Made by a program: the position numbers and the translations under genes
Shown: in pieces, positions 16,151 to 24,128 of the stretch
Layout of the letters: each line of letters starts with the position of its first letter
Numbering within the stretch: the stretch's first letter is position 1
The notes under the pieces: model-generated
Told to the model about the DNA's origin: nothing
Database searches by the model: none
Seen by the model: the letters and a program-made list of their open reading frames with translations, nothing else
Origin: Candidatus Acidulodesulfobacterium acidiphilum
GTDB taxonomy: Bacteria; SZUA-79; Acidulodesulfobacterales; Acidulodesulfobacteraceae
Assembly: GCA_008534395.1 (NCBI GenBank)
Contig: SHMQ01000005.1
Span: forward strand, 48,851-112,850
Direction: 5' to 3'
Length of the DNA stretch: 64,000 nucleotides

Positions 16151-17437
16151 TTATTTTCCTCCTTTCATTTTGGTTGTTTTGCTGTTGCCGCCGACGCCCC
16201 TGACGTTTGGCGTATCTTTTATCCAAAAGCCTTTAGTAATTACAATGGTGAGTTTTCTTCCTGCGCCTACTTCAACGACCGGAACCATCGAATCCGCCAT
16301 TTTAATATAAAACTGGGAAAGATTATTGGCGGCGTTGGTTAATCCCTGACCGACGGCGGCCTGCCCTATATTGCCCGGATTAATCGTTGACGTAGAACCC
16401 AAAGCGCTCATGGAATAAGTCATCGACTGTTGAGATATTATATTACCGAATCCCTGCAGCAATCCTGCTGCGAATTCCCTTGCGAGTATAGCTCCTTGTT
16501 TCGTTACGACCTTACCCCTGAGACCTACCTTGCCGTGCTGCCCTACTATGTAACCGTGCAAAGGAACGTCCACGTGATAGACCCCGCCCCTTACGACGCA
16601 CGATAGGTTTACCGCACGTATATAAACCCTTTCGCTCGAAAGCGAACCATAGCCCTCGGCAATAATAAAACATCCCTTAAGCGACGAACGAAACTCGTTA
16701 GGTAAGAACGAGAGATCGGTAAGCCTTATCAGCGCAGGATAAGGATTAGATTTTCCCTTCATGCTGGCGGGAGCGTCCATGCCGTTAAGGAGCGTCGCTT
16801 CTGTAAATGTTCCCGACGGCACGTAATATTCCAAAGTTCTTTTTTTTTTAGATTTTTGCGTAGTCGGAGACGGTTGGCTGTTTAGGATAGTATTAATTGG
16901 ATTATTAAGCGGCACTATCGTAACCGGCGACTGTTTTGCGGAAGAACCCGCAGCCGGAGTATAACCTTTTCCGCCATTAGAAGACCCGGTAAAAGCTAAA
17001 CCTTTTTCCTGCCCGGGTATAGGCGGATAAATGACTTTGTTCCCGCCTTTTTCCCGGCTTTGTTTTATAACCGCCATATCGTGAAGTTCTTTTTGAAATA
17101 CGGCGTTTCGTTTTTTCAATGCTTCTATTTCTTTATTATTTTCTTGTAGTTTAGTCGCTGCGCTGGAAACCCACGCCTGTTTGGATAATTTGTCCGAATT
17201 CACAAGGTTGACCACATTAGGAGATGCTTTTACGATTAAATGCGGTTTGCGGGCGGGCAGTACCACGAAAATAATTACGGCGAATATAGCGCTTAAAACG
17301 AAAAATACGGCGCCGAATATAAACATCTGCCATTGCTTCCTTGTTTTAAATAATGATTTAAATCTACTTATAGGACCAAGTTTGTCCTTTTCTTCTCCTC
17401 CGCCGGCATGCGGATCGAAGTTTAAATCATCTGCCAT
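16151..17437 (-). CDS. traB: TraB (VirB10-like) secretion channel scaffold
   Basis: A 428-residue bitopic inner-membrane protein: a cytoplasmic tail of about 38 residues, one membrane helix (about 39-62), a coiled coil (about 90-118), a proline/serine-rich linker and the C-terminal VirB10 beta-barrel with ECxx-like conserved segments such as FIIAEGYGSLSSERVYIR and GKVGLRGKVV. VirB10/TraB spans the envelope and links ATPases to the outer-membrane core. GAGGAGG precedes the ATG, and the start overlaps the end of traK by 11 bases. Confidence 0.9.
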   Translation of the reverse strand: MADDLNFDPHAGGGEEKDKLGPISRFKSLFKTRKQWQMFIFGAVFFVLSAIFAVIIFVVLPARKPHLIVKASPNVVNLVNSDKLSKQAWVSSAATKLQENNKEIEALKKRNAVFQKELHDMAVIKQSREKGGNKVIYPPIPGQEKGLAFTGSSNGGKGYTPAAGSSAKQSPVTIVPLNNPINTILNSQPSPTTQKSKKKRTLEYYVPSGTFTEATLLNGMDAPASMKGKSNPYPALIRLTDLSFLPNEFRSSLKGCFIIAEGYGSLSSERVYIRAVNLSCVVRGGVYHVDVPLHGYIVGQHGKVGLRGKVVTKQGAILAREFAAGLLQGFGNIISQQSMTYSMSALGSTSTINPGNIGQAAVGQGLTNAANNLSQFYIKMADSMVPVVEVGAGRKLTIVITKGFWIKDTPNVRGVGGNSKTTKMKGGK

Positions 17438-18377
17438 ATGTTATCCTCCTCGTTACTATAAATAATCTGGTATATGTCTTTGGGAATAAATGCTCGTTTG
17501 AAACAGAAATCGCGACCGCGTCTTTTTCTAAATATAAAAACTCCTTATTCGATACGGAAAGCGGCGACTCGGACTCATTTTTTACGATAAATTCATATAT
17601 TTCGAGATTACCGCCGTTAAACTTTTTTACCAGCTTTATGCCGACCTGCGGGTAGTTGGATTTATAAATTACGTTCTTTCTGGAAGCAGTAAACGACCGC
17701 GGAACTATACCGTTGTAAATGCTTTTCAGCATCGGATACAAATAAGAAGCAAGCCCTCCTTTGATGTTTACTTTAATCGTCCTTGCCGCCGCATTGTTCA
17801 TATTTACGTACAGCGTTTGCGGAGGTATATCCTTGGGAATAAAAAGAAACGAATAAGTACGATGGTCAACCCTAAACATAGCGCTTGAAACGGATTTTGG
17901 AAATACCGCTCTTTTAACCGGACCTTTGGCGACAATATATGGCGTAACGCTTATCAGCGCAGTCTTACCCTGCAACAGCACCGAAATATCGCCCGTTTTA
18001 GACGTTCTAGCATATTTAACGTAATCCGGAAAAACTACCCGGTTTATAAATTTTCTCGCTATATAAACAGTCTTGGTTTCACCTTTCTTAACAGGCAAAT
18101 AAACAGGTGTCACAGAACTGTTCATTTTTGGTTTTGCCATATTGCGCATAGGCAGGACAATCTGCGAATTCACAGTTTTTTTTGCTGCCGCAGAATACTT
18201 TTTATTCTTAAGCTTATAAGCAAGAGTCCCTGCCTTAGTTTTTAATTTAACCGGAGGCTTATAAACCGGATAAGACGGCTGCGAACTAAGCGCATAAACC
18301 TTTAACGGCAATAAAACGCTAATGCCGCATAAAAATAAACTAAAAAGCTTTTTTAGTGAAACCGATGGAATTGACAT
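17427..18377 (-). CDS. traK: TraK (VirB9-like) secretin-domain protein
   Basis: A 316-residue exported protein with a signal peptide (about residues 1-29, cut after VYA). After a Lys-rich linker it has a beta-rich body and a C-terminal portion with the phrases NLEIYEFIVKNES and REFLYLE-like strands that mark TraK. TraK is the VirB9 counterpart in the outer-membrane core with TraV and TraB. The gene overlaps traE by 38 bases and traB by 11, which is dense packing even for this operon. Weak ribosome site (GGAG) before the ATG. Confidence 0.8.
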   Translation of the reverse strand: MSIPSVSLKKLFSLFLCGISVLLPLKVYALSSQPSYPVYKPPVKLKTKAGTLAYKLKNKKYSAAAKKTVNSQIVLPMRNMAKPKMNSSVTPVYLPVKKGETKTVYIARKFINRVVFPDYVKYARTSKTGDISVLLQGKTALISVTPYIVAKGPVKRAVFPKSVSSAMFRVDHRTYSFLFIPKDIPPQTLYVNMNNAAARTIKVNIKGGLASYLYPMLKSIYNGIVPRSFTASRKNVIYKSNYPQVGIKLVKKFNGGNLEIYEFIVKNESESPLSVSNKEFLYLEKDAVAISVSNEHLFPKTYTRLFIVTRRITYGR

Positions 18378-18894
18378 AAAATTCTCCGTTTACGATTTTA
18401 TACTTTATAATAAAAGTTTTTTCCTCGGACGTGCTTTTGGCGCCTATTACCCTCATCAAATTTCCTTTAACTCTAAGAACATTTTTGCCTGCATTAATGG
18501 AAAGCGGATAAAAAACCTGGGAAATCTGAAGCTGGGAAAGAGTTTTATAATCTTTAAGCAAATCAAGCCTTATCGAGTCAAAATCTTTAGGGTTAACGAA
18601 TTGCATGAATAAATTAATCTGGTTTTCGTAATTTTTAGGATTAACGTTTAAAACCGTCTGCGATATAAAATTACCCATATCAATCAAATATCCCTTGGAA
18701 TAGCGATTACCCTGAACGGTAAACGCAGTGTTAACGACTGGCGGAAGAACGGTGAATTCTTTATCTTTAGCCATTATTCCTATTTCTATCGTTTGAGCAA
18801 TAATTACCGACGATAAAACGATTACCACGACCGAAAGTATCCAGTTTTTTAAAACCGACTTATTAAATTTGTCAAAAAATTTAGACGTTACCAT
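18340..18894 (-). CDS. traE: TraE (VirB8-like) conjugation protein
   Basis: A 184-residue bitopic protein. A short cytoplasmic tail leads to a membrane helix (about residues 17-36), followed by a periplasmic TraE domain recognisable by a GYLIDMGNFI segment, an FMQFVNPKDF block and a C-terminal VKGNLMRVIG...KTFIIKY pattern. TraE proteins join the inner-membrane part of the F-type channel. The gene lies 8 bases after traL and overlaps traK. The length agrees with F TraE (188). Confidence 0.85.
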   Translation of the reverse strand: MVTSKFFDKFNKSVLKNWILSVVVIVLSSVIIAQTIEIGIMAKDKEFTVLPPVVNTAFTVQGNRYSKGYLIDMGNFISQTVLNVNPKNYENQINLFMQFVNPKDFDSIRLDLLKDYKTLSQLQISQVFYPLSINAGKNVLRVKGNLMRVIGAKSTSEEKTFIIKYKIVNGEFYVNSIGFTKKAF

Positions 18895-18901
18895 GACTGA
18901 T

Positions 18902-19177
18902 TCACCTTATAAATTTATCCATATGCGACTTGATTATTTTTTTTTTATCTTTAAACCCGTACCAATACAATGCATGCTTGAAAAATCCTCTTACCGTATT
19001 TTCTTTATATTTAGAATAATAATGCATAATAAGCCCGGATATTATTATAGATATAAAGAAAAAGCCGAATATTATGCCTATAATGGTTCCTACGAAAAAT
19101 ATGCCCAATTCGTCTATTTCCCACCAGAGCGCCTGAAACGAAGAACCTATGTATCTTGGAATATATTTTATATTCAT
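18902..19177 (-). CDS. traL: TraL conjugation membrane protein
   Basis: A 91-residue protein with two hydrophobic segments (about residues 25-50), fronted by a YIPRYI motif and ending with a YWYGF stretch followed by basic residues, all typical of TraL. It is the first conserved gene after the pilin in F-type operons. I take the ATG at 19177, which has AAGGTG six bases upstream, instead of the GTG nine bases further out. TraL is an inner-membrane component needed for pilus assembly. Confidence 0.85.
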   Translation of the reverse strand: MNIKYIPRYIGSSFQALWWEIDELGIFFVGTIIGIIFGFFFISIIISGLIMHYYSKYKENTVRGFFKHALYWYGFKDKKKIIKSHMDKFIR

Positions 19178-19252
19178 CAACAGCACCTTTTCTAAATTCC
19201 TGTTCCGCCCCTATGATGCAAATATAAGGACGGAACAACGAGTGTTTGCATT

Positions 19253-19429
19253 TTAAAAATGGAAATTCGCCGACAATGCTATAGGAATCATTATTAAAGC
19301 TGCAGCGCAAACGGCCGCGACAACGCGGATAAAAAGCATCTCGCGTTTGAATTTCTTCACGATTTCTTCACTTCCTTTTTCAATGCCGTCGGCAATTATA
19401 TCCGTTAATTCTTCTTTAGAAAGCTCCAT
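19253..19429 (-). CDS. 58-residue membrane protein between pilin and traL
   Basis: A short gene read directly from the DNA. It has a near-ideal ribosome site (GGGAGG, 4 bases before the ATG) and encodes an acidic-basic amphipathic N-terminus (ELSKEELTDIIADGIEKG) followed by one membrane helix (about residues 31-53). It lies in the 295-base space between the pilin gene and traL in the operon direction. No family is recognised. It may be a pilin chaperone or assembly factor, as F TraQ is small and membrane-bound, but that is only a guess from position. Confidence 0.65.
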   Translation of the reverse strand: MELSKEELTDIIADGIEKGSEEIVKKFKREMLFIRVVAAVCAAALIMIPIALSANFHF

Positions 19430-19472
19430 CATTCCTCCCTTAAATAAATTTTAGAAATAATAAAAAACAAAA

Positions 19473-19871
19473 TTAAATCATCGCGCCTGATGCAGCTGCG
19501 CCCGTTGACGCTACTGACAATACAAGATACGGAACACCGTAAAATAATAAAAGGGCTATAACGCAAAAAACAGTTATAAGCCAGTGCTTAACAAGCATCA
19601 ACGCTCCAAACGCAAGCAAAAGTATACCAACAGTTATGCCTATAGGGCCGTAGAAAAAGCCTACTATAGTATTATAAAAACTTGAACCGGTTCCGCTAGT
19701 AGAAACGGTAGCGGCAGAAACGCCTTTACCTTCAAAGGCTATAACCGCGATTATCAGCATGTAAAAAACTGACGTAAAAATTCTTTTTTTCTGCAAAGAC
19801 AAACCCGCAAACCATTCCGCAAAGTTGCGCCAGCCGCGCCGTAAAGAAACTAATTCCTTTGATTCCGACAT
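19473..19871 (-). CDS. traA: TraA-like F-type pilin precursor
   Basis: A 132-residue precursor. A long basic leader with a hydrophobic stretch (about residues 32-45) ends in KGVSAA, so cleavage near residue 53 would leave a mature pilin of about 79 residues with two hydrophobic helices (about 74-94 and 97-118). This matches F TraA, which has a 51-residue leader and a 70-residue pilin. AAAGGAGG lies before the ATG. It opens the transfer operon. The S26 peptidase of the operon or LepB would process it. Confidence 0.82.
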   Translation of the reverse strand: MSESKELVSLRRGWRNFAEWFAGLSLQKKRIFTSVFYMLIIAVIAFEGKGVSAATVSTSGTGSSFYNTIVGFFYGPIGITVGILLLAFGALMLVKHWLITVFCVIALLLFYGVPYLVLSVASTGAAASGAMI

Positions 19872-19940
19872 CTTGATTCCTCCTTTATAAATTTTTTAAT
19901 GCCCTTCGAATTAATTCTAGAAGGGCTCAGTTGGATAGAA

Positions 19941-20765
19941 CTAAAAAGCAACATGTAAGCCTATTTCAACTCCTTCCGCATACGTATTGGAAGTCGGCTC
20001 TTGCAAATACGTGTAGCCGGAGCCGTTATAAAAATAAACATCGTTTGATTGCTCAAAGAAAAAATGGTTGTAAGCCAAATCAGCAACTACCGACGTATTG
20101 TTATTAATCCTGTATCTTACGCCGATTTTAGCGCCGTATTTCCACTCGCCGCCTAGCGTTTCCCCTATGGATTCAGCCGGAACGCCGACGTAAAGCGGAT
20201 AATTTGAAACCAGCACCGTTCCGTTGATTCCCCTATAAAATGATAAGCCCACGACGGTCGATAATTTAGGTGTAACAGCATAGACGTTTTTATAATGAAC
20301 GCCTAAATACTTGACGTTGTAGTTTTCGTCGTATCCTCCGGTAATATTGCCTGCCATCCACGTCATATTGTCTTCCGACAGAGATACGTAAATCTGGTTC
20401 TGCATAAGTCCTGACAAGATGCGCGGGTCTATTCCTATGCCTCCGAGGACAGACCAATTTTTGTAATCAACGTCCGCCGTCAGCGGCGTTCCGTTTGTAT
20501 ACGAGCCGTTATAAGTAGCCGGAGTATAAGCAACCGAACCCTTTAACACTGCAAGCAGCTAATGGCTATGATAGTCGAACCTCTGGATAAGCGAATATTG
20601 CGTTCCGCTGTCATTATCCAACCCTTCGTTATAATAAAAATGCGCAAAACCGACTTTAGAAGTGGAAGTCCAATAAGTATAGCCGTGAGCCGAAGCCGTT
20701 TCTGGGAAACCGACTCCCGCCGCCAAAAATAAAACGATTAAAAATAACAAAATCTTTTTAAACAT
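19941..20765 (-). pseudogene. Outer-membrane beta-barrel protein gene interrupted by an in-frame TAG
   Basis: One continuous reading frame of 275 codons is split by TAG at codon 69 (20559-20561). Upstream lie a good ribosome site, ATG and a signal peptide (cut after ASA). Downstream the same frame continues as alternating amphipathic strands (AKIGVRYRI, SVVADLAYNHFFF) and ends in Phe, as outer-membrane barrels do. There is no ribosome site for the second part; the nearest GTG is at 20549. A CAG to TAG change would explain it. Either the gene is broken, the amber codon is read through, or the base is a sequencing error. It follows the TlpA-like gene and precedes the pilin. Confidence 0.75.
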
Positions 20766-20784
20766 CTCACATCCTCCCGTTTAA

Positions 20785-21279
20785 TTAGTTTTTTATAGAA
20801 ATAATTTTATCCGTTACCGCTTTCAGAATACCTTTATTAAGCTCTCCGGACCAGTGAAAAACTATCCTATCGTCAACTATAAAAAACGTCTGCGGTATCA
20901 TGCCTAATCCGCCGTACTCCTCCGCCTCAATCAAGTTGCCCATAACGATTGGATAAGCAACATCGTAATTTTTTAGAAAAGAGGAAACTCCGTAAGAAGT
21001 TTCGTTCATGTTGACGCCTAAAATTAGAACATCTTTTTTGTGAGAGGAATAAAAATCGTTTAACGTAGGAATTTCCGCCCTGCATGGCGGACACCAAGTA
21101 GCCCAGAAATTAAGTATTACTATTTTGTTTTTAATGTTTTTAAGGCTAATCTTTTTATAGCCGCTATCGGCGGAATTTAAAACTTTTCCGCTTATATTCG
21201 GCGCAACCGGAGTATAAGCAAAACAATTTCCTCCAAAACCTATTAAAACAACCGTGAAAACTAATAACAGTATTTTCAA
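20785..21279 (-). CDS. TlpA/ResA-like periplasmic thioredoxin
   Basis: A 164-residue protein with an N-terminal signal or anchor (residues 1-20) and a thioredoxin fold of the TlpA/ResA kind: NFWATWCPPCRAEIP with the CPPC active site at about residues 61-64, and a cis-proline loop GMIPQTFF. It would reduce disulfides in the periplasm. The start codon is TTG with AAGGAG 8 bases upstream. Together with the DsbC-like protein it gives the element its own thiol chemistry for the secretion machine. Confidence 0.88.
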   Translation of the reverse strand: MKILLLVFTVVLIGFGGNCFAYTPVAPNISGKVLNSADSGYKKISLKNIKNKIVILNFWATWCPPCRAEIPTLNDFYSSHKKDVLILGVNMNETSYGVSSFLKNYDVAYPIVMGNLIEAEEYGGLGMIPQTFFIVDDRIVFHWSGELNKGILKAVTDKIISIKN

Positions 21280-21350
21280 TGTCTTTTCTCCTTCTTTTTA
21301 ACTTTTAACACTTTTAAGAAATTATGTCAATACGTATTATAAAAAAAATG

Positions 21351-21596
21351 TTAATTATTTATAGACGACTTTATATTTGCGTCGTTTGCGGCGTTTTCCA
21401 CGATAAAATAATCTTCATAGTTTGCTATCATACCTTTAATTCTTTTAATAACGTTCAGCACCTCCGGACAGCTCCCGGCCTCCTGTATCTCCCGCATAAA
21501 ATCGGAAAGTTCCACGCAAAAATCCCTGACGCATGGCATAGGATATTTCTTGTTTTTGTAATTTTTGGGCGGACAAACGTTAGATGTTCTAATCAT
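21351..21596 (-). CDS. Small cysteine-containing protein of unknown function
   Basis: An 81-residue soluble protein with a strong ribosome site (AAAGGAGG) before the ATG. Cysteines at about positions 8, 22, 27 and 43 sit in a basic N-terminal half, and the second half is a helix-rich segment. The ATG overlaps the TGA that ends the upstream frame (ATGA), so expression is coupled to the rep operon. No family is recognised; a small regulatory role in replication or maintenance is possible from context only. Confidence 0.6.
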   Translation of the reverse strand: MIRTSNVCPPKNYKNKKYPMPCVRDFCVELSDFMREIQEAGSCPEVLNVIKRIKGMIANYEDYFIVENAANDANIKSSINN

Positions 21597-21874
21597 TTTC
21601 GACCTCCTTTTTTAATTAAAATGTTTTCAATAAATTCATGTATCCTCGATTTTCTCTTCAGATTCTCAATATATCCCGACGCAGCGGAAACGCTTTCCAA
21701 AACAACTGCGCATTACTTTTCCTTAATCTTGCCAAGAATAATTTTTTTGAAAGTCAAGCGCACTCCGACAGTTTTAGCTTCGCTTTGTAACCTGCGAAAT
21801 ATTTCGTTCTGGTCTCGACCAATACTGAAACAAACTGATTTAGATTTAGATTTGACCGCAGTTTTCATTTTCAT
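21593..21874 (-). pseudogene. Small gene after rep, interrupted by in-frame TAA
   Basis: A frame of 94 codons starts at the ATG at 21874, seven bases after the rep stop, and has TAA at codon 54 (21713-21715). The first part is a Lys-rich, Met-poor peptide ending in FKKIILGKIKEK. After the stop the same frame continues as SVSAASGYIENLKRKSR and so on to a TGA that overlaps the next gene's ATG in the common ATGA arrangement. That overlap suggests one 93-residue gene originally. Alternatively, a TTG inside the second half starts a 35-residue peptide. Composition suggests a small DNA-binding or plasmid-maintenance protein. Confidence 0.5.
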
Positions 21875-21880
21875 TTTTTT

Positions 21881-23083
21881 TTAAGCCTCTTGTTTATTTT
21901 TATTTTTTAAAAAATCATCGAATACTTCGCTAATTAAAACAGTTTTAACCGATTCTTCTTCTTTTTTTTCCTTTAACCTGTTTGACAACCAGTCTTTGCC
22001 GTCCGCAACACCGGCTGAAACGGCAGGCGCTGATAACTGGTTAAGATAAATATCGAACTTATCCCCGAAAAGAACGTCCGGACGCAAATGTTTGGCCATA
22101 TCGGTATTGCGCCATTCCGAATATTTTTTATCTATAACGGACTTAAAATTTTCTATATCGTAGCCCTCACTTATGCGCGCTTTAATGAGTTTTTCGGTTT
22201 CTTTGGTTTTTTTGAATTTTACAGGATTCGTTTTTGTAGAGAGTTTTTGATTCAGGTAGTTTAAAACATCGTTAATAACTGGGGCGTAATTATAATAATC
22301 GTCAGCGGGAATATCGAAAAGAGAAGGTTCTTTTTCCTTTATTTCATTTTTGCATTCCGTAATTCTTTTATCGTTTTCTTTTAATAATTTTATTTTTACG
22401 CTTTCGAATCGATTCTTATTGCCGCGATTACGGTTTATCTGGTAGGAAACCAAATAAGGAACTATCTTTCTTTCGTTTACTTCCGAAACAGCGGGCTCAA
22501 GAACATATCGCCTTAGATTCTCTCCATCGCGGTATTTATCGCCGACGTTGAATATATCCCTAAAATCGGAAATGCGTAGCAGCGGTATAGATGGGCTGTT
22601 CACATAATCCCTGCAAAGCTCATAAAGCTTAATGGAATACTTTGATTTTAAAGACGCAATGGCTTTTAAGTCCAATGCCGTATAAATATTAGGGTCCAAT
22701 AAAACATCGATAATTTGTTCCGCAAAATTATAAGTAAAAACTCCCGGTCTGGACTCATATCCCGCAATCAAAACAAAACCCCCTTCTATAGGATATTGCC
22801 TCGGATCTTTGCCAAGGATATTATATTTGACTTTAGTATCGAGGAGATCATAAAAAGCATCCTTGATAAATTTATTAACCTGGCGCGTTTTAGAGATTTT
22901 TTTGATTTCCGAAACGCTAATAGTAAATTTGCGCACGGCAGAATTATTGTTTAACTGCTGTTTGGCATTAAACAGGAATATATTATACATTTTAGCCTGC
23001 AGAGCGGATATTTCCTTGCTTAAGCTTATCGCTATAAGCGCAGACGGCTTATAAACTGACGGAAAACCATCTTTTTTATTCAC
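21881..23083 (-). CDS. rep: Rep_3-family plasmid replication initiator (RepB/RepE-like)
   Basis: A 400-residue initiator. The N-terminal half fits the winged-helix pair of Rep_3 proteins: SLSKEISALQAKMYNI opening helices, TISVSEIKKIS, then FNVGDKYRDGENLRRYVLEPAV, typical of the second winged helix. The C-terminal 150 residues are charged and variable. Such proteins bind iterons and melt the origin. A set of eight iterons lies directly upstream at 23113-23360, which strongly supports the role. The gene is coupled to two small genes downstream. Confidence 0.88.
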   Translation of the reverse strand: MNKKDGFPSVYKPSALIAISLSKEISALQAKMYNIFLFNAKQQLNNNSAVRKFTISVSEIKKISKTRQVNKFIKDAFYDLLDTKVKYNILGKDPRQYPIEGGFVLIAGYESRPGVFTYNFAEQIIDVLLDPNIYTALDLKAIASLKSKYSIKLYELCRDYVNSPSIPLLRISDFRDIFNVGDKYRDGENLRRYVLEPAVSEVNERKIVPYLVSYQINRNRGNKNRFESVKIKLLKENDKRITECKNEIKEKEPSLFDIPADDYYNYAPVINDVLNYLNQKLSTKTNPVKFKKTKETEKLIKARISEGYDIENFKSVIDKKYSEWRNTDMAKHLRPDVLFGDKFDIYLNQLSAPAVSAGVADGKDWLSNRLKEKKEEESVKTVLISEVFDDFLKNKNKQEA

Positions 23084-23112
23084 GCCGTACCTCCTTCAAA
23101 TATATTTTTTAT

Positions 23113-23360
23113 GTATATAAATTTTTCTGCTCTGTTTTTTAGTTAGTAAATACAAAGCTTTTATCCTTTTAAAGAAAGTTCATCAATATATATTTTTTTC
23201 TGGGCAGAAAAATTTATATACATACCTTTTTCTAATAAACACAAAACATTAAAGGATAAAACCGTATATTTTTTTCTGTGCAGAAATATTTATATATGTA
23301 TATTTTTTTCTGCTCAAATATATAAATTTTTCTGCCAATGTATATATTTTTTTCTGCTCT
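23113..23360. repeat. Iteron array, probable vegetative replication origin
   Basis: Eight copies of a roughly 18-base motif (consensus TATATAwwTTTTTCTGC): direct copies near 23113, 23186, 23264, 23298, 23318 and 23340, and two inverted copies near 23205 and 23281. Copies 2/3 and 4/5 face each other around the centre CTGGGCAG or CTGTGCAG and form palindromes. A separate inverted pair, TTTTATCCTTT near 23158 and AAAGGATAAAA near 23251, brackets the first palindrome. The AT-rich region lies upstream of rep, as in iteron plasmids where Rep both starts replication and represses itself. Confidence 0.85.
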
Positions 23361-23486
23361 ACCATGATTTTATTTAGTAAATTTAAGCAACTGCAAAAAC
23401 CTAAAATATTTAAAATATTTAAAATAAATACAAAGCGGTTTTTAAATTTTGTTATTTTTAAAAATTATAAATACGATGCCGCCAAA

Positions 23487-23556
23487 AAAACGGAAAAGAC
23501 AAATAGTGCTGTTACGGCACATGCAATTAACAAAAGCAGTATATCTTTTCCGTTTT
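23487..23556. repeat. 13-bp perfect inverted repeat
   Basis: Arms 23487-23499 and 23544-23556 are perfect inverted copies (AAAACGGAAAAGA and its complement) around a 44-base middle. It lies between the iterons and the excisionase-like gene. It could be a terminator for the leftward excisionase-like transcript or part of the origin. The bases inside also read on the minus strand as a hydrophobic peptide without a good start. Confidence 0.4.
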
Positions 23557-23583
23557 CACGTCCCGCATTCTAATCCTTATTAA

Positions 23584-23946
23584 TTATTTTTTAAGATTAT
23601 CAAGCGCCGTTTTGAAATCCGCTACTTCGGTTTTATTGATAATCTTTTCGATATTGCTTTTTTTAATATAAACCGTTCCTTTTATTTTCGAAAAAGGAAT
23701 GCGCCTTTCTCGGACAAGCATATAAACGTAAGAAGTTTTTCTTTTTAGTACAGCCGCAGTCTCTTTGACGGTTAAAATCGAATCGGTATCAGGTCTGCGA
23801 TTTTCTATAGGGGCAACGGCTAAATTCGATAATATAATTTTTTGCTCTCTAAGCTCGTTTAATATTTCCATCAAGATGGTATCGGTATGACTTTTGCTTA
23901 AATCGGTTAATTCGGTAAATATTTCTCGCATTACTCTTCTCGGCAT
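23584..23946 (-). CDS. Excisionase/MerR-type HTH DNA-binding protein
   Basis: A 120-residue protein. Residues 60-105 hold an HTH_17/excisionase-type winged helix: a SILTVKETAAVLKRKTSYVYML helix-turn-helix followed by RRIPFSKIKGTVYIKKSNIEKI. The N-terminal 50 residues look like a helical oligomerisation arm. It is coupled to the XRE gene, overlapping it by 16 bases. It may act as an excision factor for the recombinase, or as a regulator of rep or of the divergent cassette. Confidence 0.75.
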   Translation of the reverse strand: MPRRVMREIFTELTDLSKSHTDTILMEILNELREQKIILSNLAVAPIENRRPDTDSILTVKETAAVLKRKTSYVYMLVRERRIPFSKIKGTVYIKKSNIEKIINKTEVADFKTALDNLKK

Positions 23947-24128
23947 AAAATTATTGATTTAGGAATTCCAAATTTTATTAATTTTTCAAAATTTTTATTA
24001 GATATTTTCTTTGTTTTAAAATTAACGATACGATGAATCGTTATCTCCGATATCCCGCAAAGCCTCGCAAGCTCTTTTTGCTTAATTTTATTTTGCAGAA
24101 TATATATTTTTAACGGATGAATTTTCAT
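23931..24128 (-). CDS. Small XRE-family HTH protein
   Basis: A 65-residue protein that is almost entirely a helix-turn-helix: IKQKELARLCGISEITIHRIV around residues 15-35, with a short C-terminal extension. It is transcribed divergently from the LexA/CI-like repressor over a 176-base operator-rich gap. This is the layout of a Cro/CI-type switch in phages and conjugative elements, with this protein as the Cro-like side. It overlaps the excisionase-like gene. Confidence 0.78.
   Translation of the reverse strand: MKIHPLKIYILQNKIKQKELARLCGISEITIHRIVNFKTKKISNKNFEKLIKFGIPKSIILCREE

Noticed and set aside
16149-16226. N-terminal extension of the DsbC-like protein into traB
   Set aside because: Arg/Gln-rich residues come from the traB frame shadow; the ATG at 16148 gives a proper signal peptide and ribosome site.
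21324-21884. Long plus-strand open frame opposite the small genes
   Set aside because: Overlaps three minus-strand genes with ribosome sites; the translation has no recognisable features.
23113-23360. CRISPR array
   Set aside because: The repeats are 17-20 bases, AT-rich, partly inverted and with irregular short spacing; this is an iteron origin, and no cas gene is present.
23465-23569. Minus-strand hydrophobic peptide inside the inverted repeat
   Set aside because: It has a clear membrane-helix look but no ATG/GTG start with a ribosome site; kept as a repeat only.
23364-23573. Plus-strand 69-residue open frame after the iterons
   Set aside because: Phe/Lys/Ile-rich low-complexity frame produced by AT-rich DNA, no good ribosome site, overlaps the inverted repeat.
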